Source: Shewanella seohaensis
GTDB taxonomy: Bacteria > Pseudomonadota > Gammaproteobacteria > Enterobacterales > Shewanellaceae
Length of the DNA: 64,000 nt
Assembly: GCF_025449215.1 (NCBI RefSeq)
Contig: NZ_CP104900.1
Coordinates: 992,001 to 1,056,000 of the forward strand
Direction: 5' to 3'
Shown here one piece after another: positions 46,179 through 55,093 of this stretch. Below the pieces are notes generated by a model, which was not told where the DNA came from, did not search any database, and worked only from the letters and a program-made list of their open reading frames with translations. Every line of letters starts with the position of its first letter. The stretch's first letter is position 1. Made by a program: the position numbers and the translations under genes.

Positions 46179-46658
46179 ATGAGAAAGCTGTTGTTGTGTC
46201 TGTCCTTCCTTTTCACTCCCATGATGGCCTTGGCGGCGAGTTACGTTGCCGGGGATGCGATCAATCCTATTTCATTGCAGGATCAAAATGAGCAAGCGGT
46301 CAGTGTGACTGACGAAACCAAAGTCGTGCTCTTTAGCCGCAGTATGAAAGGCGGCGATATTATTAAAGAAACGCTTACACCACTCGCGGGAGATAAGTTT
46401 CCACCGCATTTAGTCTATGTGGCGGATATCAGTGGCATGCCATCGTTGATCGCTAAATTTGTCGCCGTGCCGCAAATGCAGGAGTTGCCCTTTGCCATTG
46501 GTTTAGACAGGGAAGGCGAGATTAGCCGCCTGTTACCCGATACTAAAGATATGGCGACGATGATTTTACTGGACCACCGCAATATTCAGGACATCGCCTA
46601 CTTCGATTCGAGTGAAGCCTTAAGCCAAGCCTTAGCGAAACTAAACGAGTCGCAATAG
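46179..46658 (+). CDS. Exported hypothetical protein, thioredoxin-fold-like without cysteines
   Basis: The 159-residue protein has a signal peptide (MRKLLLCLSFLFTPMMALA) and a mature part whose pattern (VAGDAINPISLQDQNEQAVS, KVVLFSRSMKGGD, LPFAIGLDREGEI) recalls AhpC/YtfJ-type thioredoxin folds. There is no CxxC in the mature chain. I do not assign a function. ATG 46179 has GGAG 10 nt upstream; a GTG at 46173 is an alternative. Confidence 0.65.
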   Translation: MRKLLLCLSFLFTPMMALAASYVAGDAINPISLQDQNEQAVSVTDETKVVLFSRSMKGGDIIKETLTPLAGDKFPPHLVYVADISGMPSLIAKFVAVPQMQELPFAIGLDREGEISRLLPDTKDMATMILLDHRNIQDIAYFDSSEALSQALAKLNESQ

Positions 46659-47083
46659 TCTGTTTTGAAGCCAATGTTGAGGGGGCTATGTTGAAGGGCT
46701 CACCCCTCAACACATTTTATCTCGTTTTAGAGAGGTGATTTTTGGCTCGTGCGGATTGAGCTTGAATCGCTAATCGGCCAACGAGTGTTACTCAGTATTT
46801 TTCCTCAGATCATCCTTAGCTGCATAAGCTTGAGTTGCCGTCGTAAAAATTCATTTTTCCTACCTCAAAAACGTCAATATTCTCTGTTGTGCTCTTGTGC
46901 ATAATTATCTGTTTTGATGGCAGTTTTTTTAGGTTTGTCACCGCTTAAAATTTCATGGAATAAAAAGTTAGTTATTAAGCATAAAAATTCGTTGCGTTAA
47001 GTAAAAAAATAGCGTTTACTGCGCACGTTTTTAAGACAGACAACGAATCTTTTACCATTTGACCCAAAGGAGACTCTGGCCCA
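46659..47083. other. Intergenic region upstream of the decarboxylase gene
   Basis: No gene in 425 bp. At 46675-46712 a 10-bp stem (tgttgagggg/cccctcaaca) followed by CATTTTAT is a candidate terminator for the upstream gene. The second half is AT-rich and should hold the promoter of the decarboxylase gene. Confidence 0.5.
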
Positions 47084-48258
47084 ATGAGCCAATTTCAATC
47101 TATTGATGTTGCTGACTATTATGATGCTGAAACCTTCAAGCGTATTGAAGAGTTTGCCAAAGATAAAGCGACCCCGTTCGTAGTGATTGATACCAGTATC
47201 ATTGCGAAACAATACGATGACATGGTTAATAGTTTTCCTTATGCCGATGTTTATTATGCAGTTAAGGCAAACCCTGCGGCTGAGATCCTGACGTTACTGA
47301 AAAACAAAGGGTCAAACTTCGATATTGCGTCGATTTATGAATTAGATATGGTCACTAACGTGGGCGTAACGCCTGACCGCGTGAGCTATGGCAATACCAT
47401 CAAAAAGCGTCAAGATGTGCGTGCGTTTTATGAGCGTGGTGTGCGTATGTATGCATCGGATTCTGAGGCAGACTTACGTATGATCGCCGAAGAAGCGCCG
47501 GGTTCACGTATCTATGTGCGTATCCTGACCGAAGGCACAGACACCGCCGATTGGCCACTGTCTCGTAAGTTTGGTTGCCAAAATGAGATGGCTTATGAGC
47601 TGTTAGTTCTGGCGAAGGAATTAGGCTTAGAGCCCTTTGGTATTTCATTCCACGTGGGTTCACAGCAACGTGATATCGGTGCTTGGGATTCGGCGATTGG
47701 TAAAGTGAAGAGCATCTTCGATCGTCTGCGTGATGAGCACAACATCGTCCTGAAGATGATCAACATGGGGGTGGCTTCCCAGCTAACTATATCGACAAAA
47801 CCAATCAACTCGGTGTGTATGCTGAGCAAATCACCCACTTCCTGAAGGAAGATTTTGGTGACGATTTGCCGCAGATCATTCTGGAGCCGGGTCGTTCGTT
47901 GATCTCTAACGCTGGGGTATTGGTGTCTGAGGTGGTGCTGATCAGTAAGAAATCCTACACCGCATTAGAGCGTTGGGTATTTACCGATGTGGGTAAGTTC
48001 TCTGGTTTAATCGAAACCATGGACGAGGCGATTAAATTCCCAATCTTCACCCACAAACAAGGTGAGTTGGACAAATGTGTTATCGCCGGCCCGACCTGCG
48101 ATAGCGCCGACATCATGTACGAACACTACAGCTATGGTCTGCCGAATGACCTAGCAATTGGAGACCGTATGTACTGGTTAACCGCCGGTGCTTACACCAC
48201 CACTTATTCAGCGGTGTGCTTTAACGGTTTCCCACCTCTGAAGGATTACTACCTGTAA
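47084..48258 (+). CDS. Group IV (alanine-racemase-fold) ornithine/lysine decarboxylase (apparent frameshift at 47767-47771)
   Basis: This PLP enzyme decarboxylates ornithine (or lysine) to make putrescine (or cadaverine). PLP Lys is in YYAVKANP (about residue 65), with HVGSQ, EPGRSL and GPTCDSADIM (catalytic Cys-Asp) following. Two frames join when one G is added to the G5 run at 47767-47771, restoring the conserved MGGGFPANYID and a 391-residue protein. That length and motif set fit the eukaryotic-type ODC family found in gammaproteobacteria. The break in a core metabolic gene suggests a sequencing deletion. A good terminator follows. Confidence 0.88.
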
Positions 48259-48278
48259 TCTTAGCCGCAAGGCAACAA

Positions 48279-48305
48279 AAAGGGCGCTTAGGCGCCCTTC
48301 GTTTT
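48279..48305 (+). terminator. Rho-independent terminator of the decarboxylase gene
   Basis: An aagggcgc/gcgccctt stem with loop ttag is followed by CGTTTTT, 21 nt past the stop, between convergent genes. Confidence 0.85.
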
Positions 48306-48317
48306 TGGTATCACCAC

Positions 48318-48530
48318 TTAATTGTGGGATTTGAGAATTTGATAGATCTCTTCTTTTAAATGCAGTTTTTTGCTTTTGAGTTCTTTCACTGTGGGATTGA
48401 AATCACTGCCAACGCGTTTTTCCAGTTGCTTGATTTCTTCATCTAATTGATTGTGCTCGTTGAATTTACGTTGAAAATGAGCATCTTGAGTCTTTAAGGT
48501 GGTAATGAGATCTCGATATTCTGGAAACAT
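48318..48530 (-). CDS. YdcH-family (DUF465) small coiled-coil protein
   Basis: The 70-residue protein is a helical hairpin typical of DUF465: FPEYRDLITTLKTQDAHFQR, then a LDEEIKQLEKR coiled coil and a Lys-rich LKSKKLHLKEEIYQIL end. Function unknown in all bacteria. It is alone and convergent with the decarboxylase gene. Confidence 0.85.
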   Translation of the reverse strand: MFPEYRDLITTLKTQDAHFQRKFNEHNQLDEEIKQLEKRVGSDFNPTVKELKSKKLHLKEEIYQILKSHN

Positions 48531-48942
48531 TGGCGTTCTCCTTGTCGTCTTTTATCGTGCTTTGGTCTCGTCTTAACCCTAACCCTAGCCACGATGATGA
48601 AACGTGATATGGATCAATATTTGTCCTCCTACAGATTAATACTAAAGGGTGATTTCAGCAAACTAGCTATAAATCAACAGCCTATATCTTTTATATTGCC
48701 CAGTGTGGCGAGCGAGTCAGTTCTGGCTCACACTTAATTTCACCTGATTGACGAGTGCCCACAGAAACATCACAGATTTGCTATCTTTGTGATCAAGCTG
48801 TAATAGGTTTGGTAATTACATTACGAATGAACAATTCTTCTTGCCGATAATTCTGTGATCAAGTTAACCTTCACCGCTTCGATACTAGGTTAAAGTCGAT
48901 TTTATAAGAATTTTATTATCAAAAATGAAAGGGGTTTTCACG
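48531..48942. other. Intergenic region upstream of udp with repeated TGTGATCAAG boxes
   Basis: No gene. The box TGTGATCAAG occurs twice (48789-48798 and 48854-48863), 65 bp apart, upstream of udp. TGTGA is the left half of a CRP site, but the right halves are poor. Nucleoside genes in other gammaproteobacteria are under CRP and CytR, so these are candidates only. Confidence 0.4.
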
Positions 48943-49701
48943 ATGGCTGATGTATTTCACTTAGGTTTGACCAAAGCGATGCTCGATGGTGCCACTTTGG
49001 CGATTGTGCCGGGCGATCCAGAGCGTGTAAAACGTATTGCCGAGTTAATGGATAATGCCACATTCCTTGCAAGCCACCGCGAGTACACCAGCTACTTAGC
49101 GTATGCTGACGGTAAGCCTGTGGTGATTTGTTCTACCGGTATCGGTGGTCCATCAACGTCGATTGCAGTTGAAGAGTTAGCGCAATTAGGCGTGAATACC
49201 TTCCTGCGTGTTGGTACCACAGGTGCGATTCAACCCCATGTAAATGTGGGTGATGTGATTGTGACTCAAGCGTCAGTGCGTTTAGATGGCGCGAGCTTAC
49301 ACTTCGCACCTATGGAGTTCCCTGCGGTTGCTAACTTCGAATGTACCACCGCTATGGTTGCTGCGTGCCGCGATGCGGGCGTAGAGCCTCATATCGGCGT
49401 TACCGCATCTTCTGATACCTTCTATCCAGGCCAAGAGCGCTATGACACTGTGACTGGCCGTGTGACCCGTCGTTTTGCTGGCTCAATGAAAGAGTGGCAG
49501 GATATGGGCGTGCTGAACTATGAAATGGAATCAGCGACCCTATTCACTATGTGTGCGACTCAAGGTTGGCGTGCGGCGTGTGTGGCTGGCGTTATCGTAA
49601 ACCGCACTCAACAGGAAATCCCGAACGAAGCGACAATGAAGCAAACTGAAGTCAGTGCTGTTTCTATCGTCGTAGCTGCCGCTAAGAAGCTACTGGCTTA
49701 A
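48943..49701 (+). CDS. udp: Uridine phosphorylase
   Basis: Udp splits uridine with phosphate to uracil and ribose-1-phosphate. Family residues are clear: [12 protein letters not shown] (about residues 23-34), [15 protein letters not shown] (about 67-81), [17 protein letters not shown] and the MESATLF purine/pyrimidine site. ATG 48943 ([11 protein letters not shown], 252 residues) is chosen since AAAGGGG lies upstream; ATG 48925 has none. It is convergent with a Tsx-like porin across a shared terminator, so the two form a nucleoside uptake and salvage neighbourhood. Confidence 0.95.
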   Translation: MADVFHLGLTKAMLDGATLAIVPGDPERVKRIAELMDNATFLASHREYTSYLAYADGKPVVICSTGIGGPSTSIAVEELAQLGVNTFLRVGTTGAIQPHVNVGDVIVTQASVRLDGASLHFAPMEFPAVANFECTTAMVAACRDAGVEPHIGVTASSDTFYPGQERYDTVTGRVTRRFAGSMKEWQDMGVLNYEMESATLFTMCATQGWRAACVAGVIVNRTQQEIPNEATMKQTEVSAVSIVVAAAKKLLA

Positions 49702-49749
49702 TTCGCCGATACGCTCCCCTGCAAAGCGAGTGTTGCTTGCGTAATAATA

Positions 49750-49776
49750 AAAAAGGTGCCCTAGGCACCTTTTTTA
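49750..49776. terminator. Bidirectional terminator between udp and tsx-like genes
   Basis: An aaaaaggtgcc/ggcacctttttt stem with loop cta and A/T runs on both sides. Confidence 0.9.
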
Positions 49777-49813
49777 TTCGCTGTATCCGCTAAGGCGGGC
49801 TGTATCACTTAGA

Positions 49814-50566
49814 TTAGAAGTGGTACTGAGCAATGACAGAATAAGTGTCTTGGTCGACACCCTTCACGCCGTATTTGTTGGTCCACAGATCGTACTCGAT
49901 ACCCACAAGCAGTTTATTTGCCTTGTGATCACCAAATAGGCTCTTACCTAAATCGTATTTCAGCTGAGGGTTGAAGTGGAAGTTCTCTTCATAACCACTG
50001 TTATCCGTTGCAAATACCCAATCGATAAAGCCATCGAGCACGATATTGGCCGAACCTACAGGGATATCGATTCTGAAGACTGGGGTGAACTGCCAGCCAT
50101 CACTGATATTGCCTGAACTCATTGCATCGCGACGATAAGTGTTGAAGTTAAGGTAGGTAAAGTAAGGTACGGCAACATCGACCCCTAAGCCATAGAGCAA
50201 GCTATGCACAGGGCCTTCACCTTCTTCGTAGGTGAGGGCTAATGAAAGATCGGTAATAGGGCCGAACGCAATTTTTTCGCCGAGGATTTTGCTCGCGCTA
50301 AAGCGAGGTGAAATCTCTCCGTAGGTGGTGCTATCCATGCCCGTGTGGTCGCCTTTGAAGTAGATAAAATCTTGGAAGGCAAACCAATCACCGTATTTCC
50401 ATGCACCAGCGGTTTCGAGTGTGACTGTCGCTTGCTTGTCCGAAGGAGCCAAGTCGTAGTCTTCGCCATAAAGGGCGGTTGCACTGAAATCCCACCACTG
50501 TACTAAGTCACCAGCAAATGCTTGAGGTGAAAGCATTAATGCTAGACATAGGCATGTCTTTTTCAT
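49814..50566 (-). CDS. Nucleoside-specific channel, Tsx/OmpK family
   Basis: The 250-residue outer-membrane protein has a signal peptide (MKKTCLCLALMLSPQAFA) followed by the Tsx-family opening GDLVQWWDFSATALYGEDY. Later WQFTPVFRIDIPVG and the final aromatic strand SVIAQYHF complete a 12-strand-type barrel pattern. Tsx channels pass nucleosides across the outer membrane, consistent with the neighbouring udp. A close relative in Vibrio is OmpK, a phage receptor. Confidence 0.88.
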   Translation of the reverse strand: MKKTCLCLALMLSPQAFAGDLVQWWDFSATALYGEDYDLAPSDKQATVTLETAGAWKYGDWFAFQDFIYFKGDHTGMDSTTYGEISPRFSASKILGEKIAFGPITDLSLALTYEEGEGPVHSLLYGLGVDVAVPYFTYLNFNTYRRDAMSSGNISDGWQFTPVFRIDIPVGSANIVLDGFIDWVFATDNSGYEENFHFNPQLKYDLGKSLFGDHKANKLLVGIEYDLWTNKYGVKGVDQDTYSVIAQYHF

Positions 50567-51052
50567 TGTTATTTCCTGTTGTAGGGGTAGACGCTAAATA
50601 AAGTTGTACTCAGTTCCTGCTCCGAGGGCAGAACCTACAAACGGCTAGGGTGGTGCGGCTTGTATGGGTACTGGCTGAGGGCAAGGTAAAAAGTGCGGGC
50701 AATATATGCAAAAATTTACAATTATTCAAAGTTTTTTATCGAATGTTGTTGTGAAAATCACATAATCAAATTGTGGTTTTTGATGTGTTTAATTTATTGA
50801 TTTTTAGCGGTTATTTTATTTATCGATACATTTTTGATGATATTGTGAGCTAACTTTTTGAATTGATTGTGCTTAATTTTAGAACAACTTGAGTCGATAT
50901 TTTGCCGCGAGTCAATTCATCCCCTCATTTTCCCAAGTTAATTGTCTTGCCGTGCTTTTTAAATCGGCGTATAAATTTATGACATATTATGTCGCATATC
51001 TGTCACTCTGCTGCTATAGTGCAGCACAGGATGCTCTCATTTCAGGGGGAAT
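50567..51052. other. Intergenic region with tsx-like and NfeD promoters
   Basis: No convincing gene in 486 bp; it is AT-rich from about 50700 to 51000. An inverted repeat TGTGA-AAA-TCACA (50750-50762) lies 184 bp upstream of the tsx-like start. Its 3-bp spacing is not that of CRP (6 bp), so the binder is unknown. Confidence 0.45.
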
Positions 51053-51523
51053 ATGGAGTTTTCGAATCTGATTTTAGTTTGGTCTATTATCGGGATTATC
51101 TTGATGTTAGCCGAGCTGGTGATACCTGGAGGTATTGTCGTGCTACTCGGCGCCGCCTGCTTAGTGGTGGCTGGCGCCTTATGGATTGGCCTGGTGGAAG
51201 GTGTGGTTCAAAGCCTGACACTGTGGTTTATTTCCGCCATCGTCTTATTACTCGCCTTTCGGCAAGTCACTCAAAAATTGGTTGGTGGAGATTCCCATGT
51301 GGGTAACACCGATGAAGAACTTGATATCTACAATCAAATCGCCCGTGTTAAACAAACCATAGGTCCAGGACAAACGACAGGAAGAGTCGAGTTCCAAGGG
51401 AGCGAATGGCCCGCATTGGGGGATGGTAGTATCATTGCTGCGGGCACTGAGGTCAGGATTATCTGCCGTGAAAACATTGCCCTAGTGGTTGAGCCTGTTG
51501 ATCAGGCAACGTCTCAAAACTAA
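51053..51523 (+). CDS. NfeD-family membrane protein
   Basis: The 156-residue protein has three to four hydrophobic segments in its first half and a soluble OB-fold domain at the end (GRVEFQGSEWPALGDGSIIA). NfeD proteins act with SPFH proteins in membrane microdomain quality control. GGGGGA is just before the ATG. It is the first gene of a three-gene unit with two SPFH proteins (12 nt, then one-base overlap). Confidence 0.9.
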   Translation: MEFSNLILVWSIIGIILMLAELVIPGGIVVLLGAACLVVAGALWIGLVEGVVQSLTLWFISAIVLLLAFRQVTQKLVGGDSHVGNTDEELDIYNQIARVKQTIGPGQTTGRVEFQGSEWPALGDGSIIAAGTEVRIICRENIALVVEPVDQATSQN

Positions 51524-51534
51524 AGGATGAGTCT

Positions 51535-52470
51535 ATGTTTGTGTTTACCTTAGTCATTTTATTTGTCTTGTTTATTCTCTATAAGCTGATGCTGATAGTG
51601 CCAATGCGTGAGGTGCATGTCATTGAGCGTTTGGGAAAATTCCGTACTGTGTTACAACCGGGATTCCACTTCCTAATCCCTTTCTTCGATCGCGTCGCAT
51701 ATAAACACGATACCCGTGAGCAAGTGCTCGACGTGCCGCCACAAAGCTGTATCTCAAAGGATAACACCCAGCTTGAAGTGGATGGCTTAGTGTATCTCAA
51801 GGTCATGGACGGCAAGTTAGCGAGCTACGGTATTGAGAACTATCGTAAAGCTGCCGTGAATCTGGCACAGACCACTATGCGTTCTGAAATCGGTAAGCTC
51901 ACCCTCAGTGAGACCTTTTCCGAGCGTGATCGCTTAAACGAATCCATAGTGCGCGAGATTGATAAGGCGTCTGAGCCTTGGGGGATCAAAGTGTTACGTT
52001 ATGAGATCCGTAATATCACGCCATCGCGTCATGTGATCCATACCCTCGAAAAACAAATGGAAGCCGAGCGTCGTAAGCGCGCCGAAATCACCTTGGCCAA
52101 TGCCGAAAAGGCCGCGATGATCAATATGTCAGAGGGTGAGCGCCAAGAGGCGATTAACATTTCTGAAGGCCAAAAACAGAAGCGTATCAACGAAGCTAAA
52201 GGTACGGGGCAAGAAATTGCCATTATCGCTAAAGCAAAGTCCGAAGGCATGGCGATGATTTCCCAAGCGTTAGCGGTTAATGGCGGTAACGATGCGATGA
52301 ATATGCTGTTAAAAGAGCAGTTTATTGCTCAGGTCGGTAAGATCCTCAACGATTCGCAAGTGTCGGTTGTCCCCGCGGAAATGGCAAAACTCGAAGGATT
52401 CTTCGAAGGAATGGAACAAGTCACCCAAACCGTGGGTGGCCATAATGCAACTAGCAAAGGAGCACGCTAA
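51535..52470 (+). CDS. SPFH/stomatin-like protein, QmcA-type (first copy)
   Basis: The 311-residue protein has an N-terminal membrane helix (about residues 1-20), an SPFH domain (REVHVIERLGKFRTVLQPGF, about 25-190) and a helical region with repeated Ser-Glu-Gly units (INMSEGERQEAINISEGQKQ) typical of stomatin oligomers. It should form membrane rings with NfeD and control FtsH-type proteolysis, as known for QmcA/HflKC relatives. It overlaps the next gene by one base. Confidence 0.9.
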   Translation: MFVFTLVILFVLFILYKLMLIVPMREVHVIERLGKFRTVLQPGFHFLIPFFDRVAYKHDTREQVLDVPPQSCISKDNTQLEVDGLVYLKVMDGKLASYGIENYRKAAVNLAQTTMRSEIGKLTLSETFSERDRLNESIVREIDKASEPWGIKVLRYEIRNITPSRHVIHTLEKQMEAERRKRAEITLANAEKAAMINMSEGERQEAINISEGQKQKRINEAKGTGQEIAIIAKAKSEGMAMISQALAVNGGNDAMNMLLKEQFIAQVGKILNDSQVSVVPAEMAKLEGFFEGMEQVTQTVGGHNATSKGAR

Positions 52471-53402
52471 TGCAAATCCCATTGAATACTGATGTAGCGG
52501 TAATGGTCATTTGGGGACTGATTTTCGCCATATTTGTGATTAAGCTGTTCCAATCCATCCGCTTAGTTCCGACTAAATCGGCTTATATTGTTGAGCGTTT
52601 AGGTAAGTACCACTCGACGTTAGATGCGGGTTTCCACACCTTAATTCCTTTTGTCGATAAAGTGGCTTATATCCATGACTTAAAAGAGGAAACTATCGAC
52701 GTACCACCACAGGAGTGCTTCTCCAGTGACGAAGTGAATGTGGAAGTTGACGGGGTGATTTATATCTCTGTTACCGATCCAGTCAAGGCTAGCTATGGGA
52801 TCACAGACTATCGCTATGCGGCAATTCAGCTGGCGCAGACCACCACGCGCTCAGTGATCGGCACCTTAGATCTCGACCGCACCTTCGAAGAGAGGGATGT
52901 GATTTCCGCTAAGGTAGTGGAAGTGCTCGACCAAGCGGGTGCCATGTGGGGTATTCGCGTGCACCGTTATGAGATAAAGAACATCACGCCACCCGAGACA
53001 GTGAAAAACGCCATGGAAATGCAAGTGAATGCCGAGCGCGAGCGCCGTGCATTACTGGCAAAGAGTGAAGGTGATAAGCAGAGTAAGATCAATCGCTCCG
53101 AAGGGATTAAAGCGGAAACCGTAAACCGCTCTGAAGGTGAAATGCAGCGCCGTATCAATGAGGCCGAAGGTAAAGCGGAGGAGATTTTAACCCTGTCGCG
53201 AGCCACTGCTGAATCGATCGAACGTTTAGCGACTGTGATTGCCGCGCCCGGCGGCCATAACGCACTGCGTATGCAGCTTGGTGAGCAGTACTTTAAGCAG
53301 CTCGATGGCTTAAGCCAGAAATCTAGCCGTGTGGTGCTGCCCGGTAATATGGTCGATTTCGATTACTGGATGAATAGCATAGGCTTAAAAGAGAAAGCTT
53401 AA
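52470..53402 (+). CDS. SPFH/stomatin-like protein, QmcA-type (second copy)
   Basis: The 310-residue protein has the same plan as its upstream neighbour: membrane helix (about residues 9-27), SPFH domain (SAYIVERLGKYHSTLDAGFH), then repeated SEG units (INRSEGIKAETVNRSEGEMQ). The two share clear similarity but differ through much of the sequence, so they are an old tandem duplication, perhaps forming a hetero-oligomer like HflK/HflC. Two hairpins with a T run follow. Confidence 0.9.
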   Translation: MQIPLNTDVAVMVIWGLIFAIFVIKLFQSIRLVPTKSAYIVERLGKYHSTLDAGFHTLIPFVDKVAYIHDLKEETIDVPPQECFSSDEVNVEVDGVIYISVTDPVKASYGITDYRYAAIQLAQTTTRSVIGTLDLDRTFEERDVISAKVVEVLDQAGAMWGIRVHRYEIKNITPPETVKNAMEMQVNAERERRALLAKSEGDKQSKINRSEGIKAETVNRSEGEMQRRINEAEGKAEEILTLSRATAESIERLATVIAAPGGHNALRMQLGEQYFKQLDGLSQKSSRVVLPGNMVDFDYWMNSIGLKEKA

Positions 53403-53457
53403 GGCGCATACATCATGTTTGGGCTTAAATATTCATCAGTTTAAGCCCCATAAACCT

Positions 53458-53490
53458 AAGGCCAAATAGTGATATTTGGCCTTATTTTTT
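53458..53490 (+). terminator. Rho-independent terminator of the NfeD-SPFH unit
   Basis: An aaggccaaata/tatttggcctt stem with loop gtga is followed by ATTTTTT. A second hairpin (gggcttaaa/tttaagccc) lies just before it at 53421-53448. Confidence 0.88.
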
Positions 53491-53608
53491 GTGGTTTAGC
53501 ATGGGATTAATGATAAAAAAGCGGGTTAAAAATATCAGTTAACTGGCGCGGCGAATGGGGAACTCAATGCAGCCGTCCATTGGCGTATCGCGTCGTCTTC
53601 AGCCGTGA

Positions 53609-53833
53609 TTAATAGGCCAGACGCTCGGAAATTTCAGAGTGGGAATGGGTTTCGATAAGGCGCGCTATGGTGTCTTGTTCGAGTACCGCTAAGGCCGAAA
53701 TCTCGTTGTAAATCTTATCCTGCACATCTAAAGGCATGTGCACATGCTCCATATACATCCGGATGCTTAAGGCGTCACCGCTTTTGAACAGTTGGCTGAA
53801 TTCAGAGGCTTCAATCTCGATTAATGCATTCAT
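53609..53833 (-). CDS. Hypothetical small cytosolic protein
   Basis: I do not recognise a family. The 74-residue protein is acidic and helical, rich in Glu, Ile and Leu, with no signal or membrane span. AGGGTGAAG lies before the ATG. It has its own intergenic space on both sides. It is accepted as a gene because of its start signal and sensible composition, but could be checked by conservation. Confidence 0.6.
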   Translation of the reverse strand: MNALIEIEASEFSQLFKSGDALSIRMYMEHVHMPLDVQDKIYNEISALAVLEQDTIARLIETHSHSEISERLAY

Positions 53834-54010
53834 AATACTTCACCCTGAGGTTGGATTTTTGATGAGTAGACAACAGGTTTTGCTGTTACCTAAGAGATAC
53901 GCCTAAGTTTGATCTAGGTCAATTAAACGCCATATTAATCTTTCTTAATAAACAAATTTACTGTTTAAAAATAGGTGGTTATAAATTTCACAAAATGAAA
54001 TTGTGACTTA

Positions 54011-54266
54011 TACCAATCACATTAAATATCTAATCAGTTCAGAGCCTCACAGGCATCTCAATCCAAGGCGCATTGACGAAGAAATGGTTATTCCCTTTTA
54101 AGTCAATGTAACACGGGAGTGAGATGCCTGTGAGGCTTGAAGGGTTAAACGGGCTTTATACTGCGTTTAAGGCTTTCGACAGAGCGCCACTATGCCTTCA
54201 AGCCTTCGCCTTGTCTAAAGCCCGTTTAACTCCCGCTGAATGAACAGATATTTAATACGATTGGTA
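54011..54266. mobile_element. MITE-like palindromic element
   Basis: The element has terminal inverted repeats of about 31 bp (TACCAATCxxATTAAATATCT at the left end and its complement at the right) and is flanked by TTA on both sides (54008-54010, 54267-54269), a possible target duplication. Inside are two long hairpins: an exact 18-bp pair (54043-54060 with 54120-54137) and an exact 14-bp pair ttaaacgggcttta/taaagcccgtttaa (54145-54158 with 54216-54229), each with a smaller nested hairpin. It has no reading frame, so it would be non-autonomous. Confidence 0.75.
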
Positions 54267-54330
54267 TTAGCTCAATGTTTGAAACGGGGCAAAACAGGGT
54301 TGTTGGAGTAGGAGTTAGCTGGCAAGAAGA

Positions 54331-54369
54331 TAAAAAAATCGCGGCGCGTGATGGGTCACGCGCCGCGAT
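54331..54369 (-). terminator. Rho-independent terminator of argS-ftsN
   Basis: A 14-bp GC-rich perfect stem (atcgcggcgcgtga/tcacgcgccgcgat) with loop tggg is followed on the minus strand by T7. Confidence 0.92.
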
Positions 54370-54394
54370 GTCCAGACTGATTTTGCAAGCAGGA

Positions 54395-55090
54395 TTATTT
54401 TGGAACGGCTAACAGCTGGCAGCCATTGATCCCTGCATTTTGCAAGGTGTGGCGTTTACGCTCGGCATCGCGCCTACGTTCGTAGGGGCCGAGGATAACC
54501 TTGTACCAAGTGCCTGAGGTGCCCTCAATTTGCCTGACCTGCGCTTCTAACCCTTGGAACGCAATCACGGCCTTCATCTGGTTCGCCTGAGACTCCTGAC
54601 GGAATGAGGCGCACTGCAATTGATATTGCTGTGGTGTACGCGTCGCCACGACATCGGGAATATCCACTTCGACGTTTTTATTCTCAAGCTCGTCCAGATA
54701 GGTCCATTCTTCCTTAGGCTTAGGTGGCAAGGCGTTTGGATCTTTCTTCGGCGCTTCAACGACGGGCTTTTCTTCCACGGGCGCAGTCACGACCACGGCT
54801 TGGCGCTCGGCCTCTTTCACCTTAGGCGTGAGAATCGTTGCTGGTTCTTTTGCCTTAGTCGGTTTCTCGGTTTTCACCTCGACAGGCGTTTCCTGCTTGG
54901 CGGTATCTTTAATGCTAAACAGAAAATAGCCAAAACTGCCGACAGCAATAAAGGCGAACAGGATCAACGGGATCGGGAGCTTACGGCGAGGCGCAGCTTT
55001 TTTAGCGGCAGGCCTCGCTCGTGTCGCGCGAATGGGGCGCTGTTTCGCGCCCGCTTGCGGTCTTCTGTTGGCATAGTCACGATTGCTCAT
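54395..55090 (-). CDS. ftsN: Cell division protein FtsN (SPOR domain)
   Basis: FtsN is a late divisome protein that triggers septal peptidoglycan synthesis. The 231-residue protein has a basic cytosolic tail, one membrane helix (about residues 38-58, LPIPLILFAFIAVGSFGYFL), a long Pro/Lys/Glu-rich linker and a C-terminal SPOR domain (about 155-231: YQLQCASFRQESQANQM, TWYKVILGPYERRRDAER). It begins 3 nt after argS, an order conserved in gammaproteobacteria. Confidence 0.94.
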   Translation of the reverse strand: MSNRDYANRRPQAGAKQRPIRATRARPAAKKAAPRRKLPIPLILFAFIAVGSFGYFLFSIKDTAKQETPVEVKTEKPTKAKEPATILTPKVKEAERQAVVVTAPVEEKPVVEAPKKDPNALPPKPKEEWTYLDELENKNVEVDIPDVVATRTPQQYQLQCASFRQESQANQMKAVIAFQGLEAQVRQIEGTSGTWYKVILGPYERRRDAERKRHTLQNAGINGCQLLAVPK

Positions 55091-55093
55091 GGC

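Larger units (their letters stand above)
53834..54394. other. Intergenic region containing a MITE-like element and the ftsN terminator
   Basis: No gene. The first part (53834-54007) is AT-rich and should hold the promoter of the small 53609 gene. The element at 54011-54266 and a terminator at 54331-54369 occupy most of the rest. Confidence 0.6.

Noticed and set aside
50889..51071. 60-codon open frame upstream of nfeD
   Set aside because: It overlaps the nfeD start in another frame, in AT-rich promoter sequence, and shows no recognisable features.
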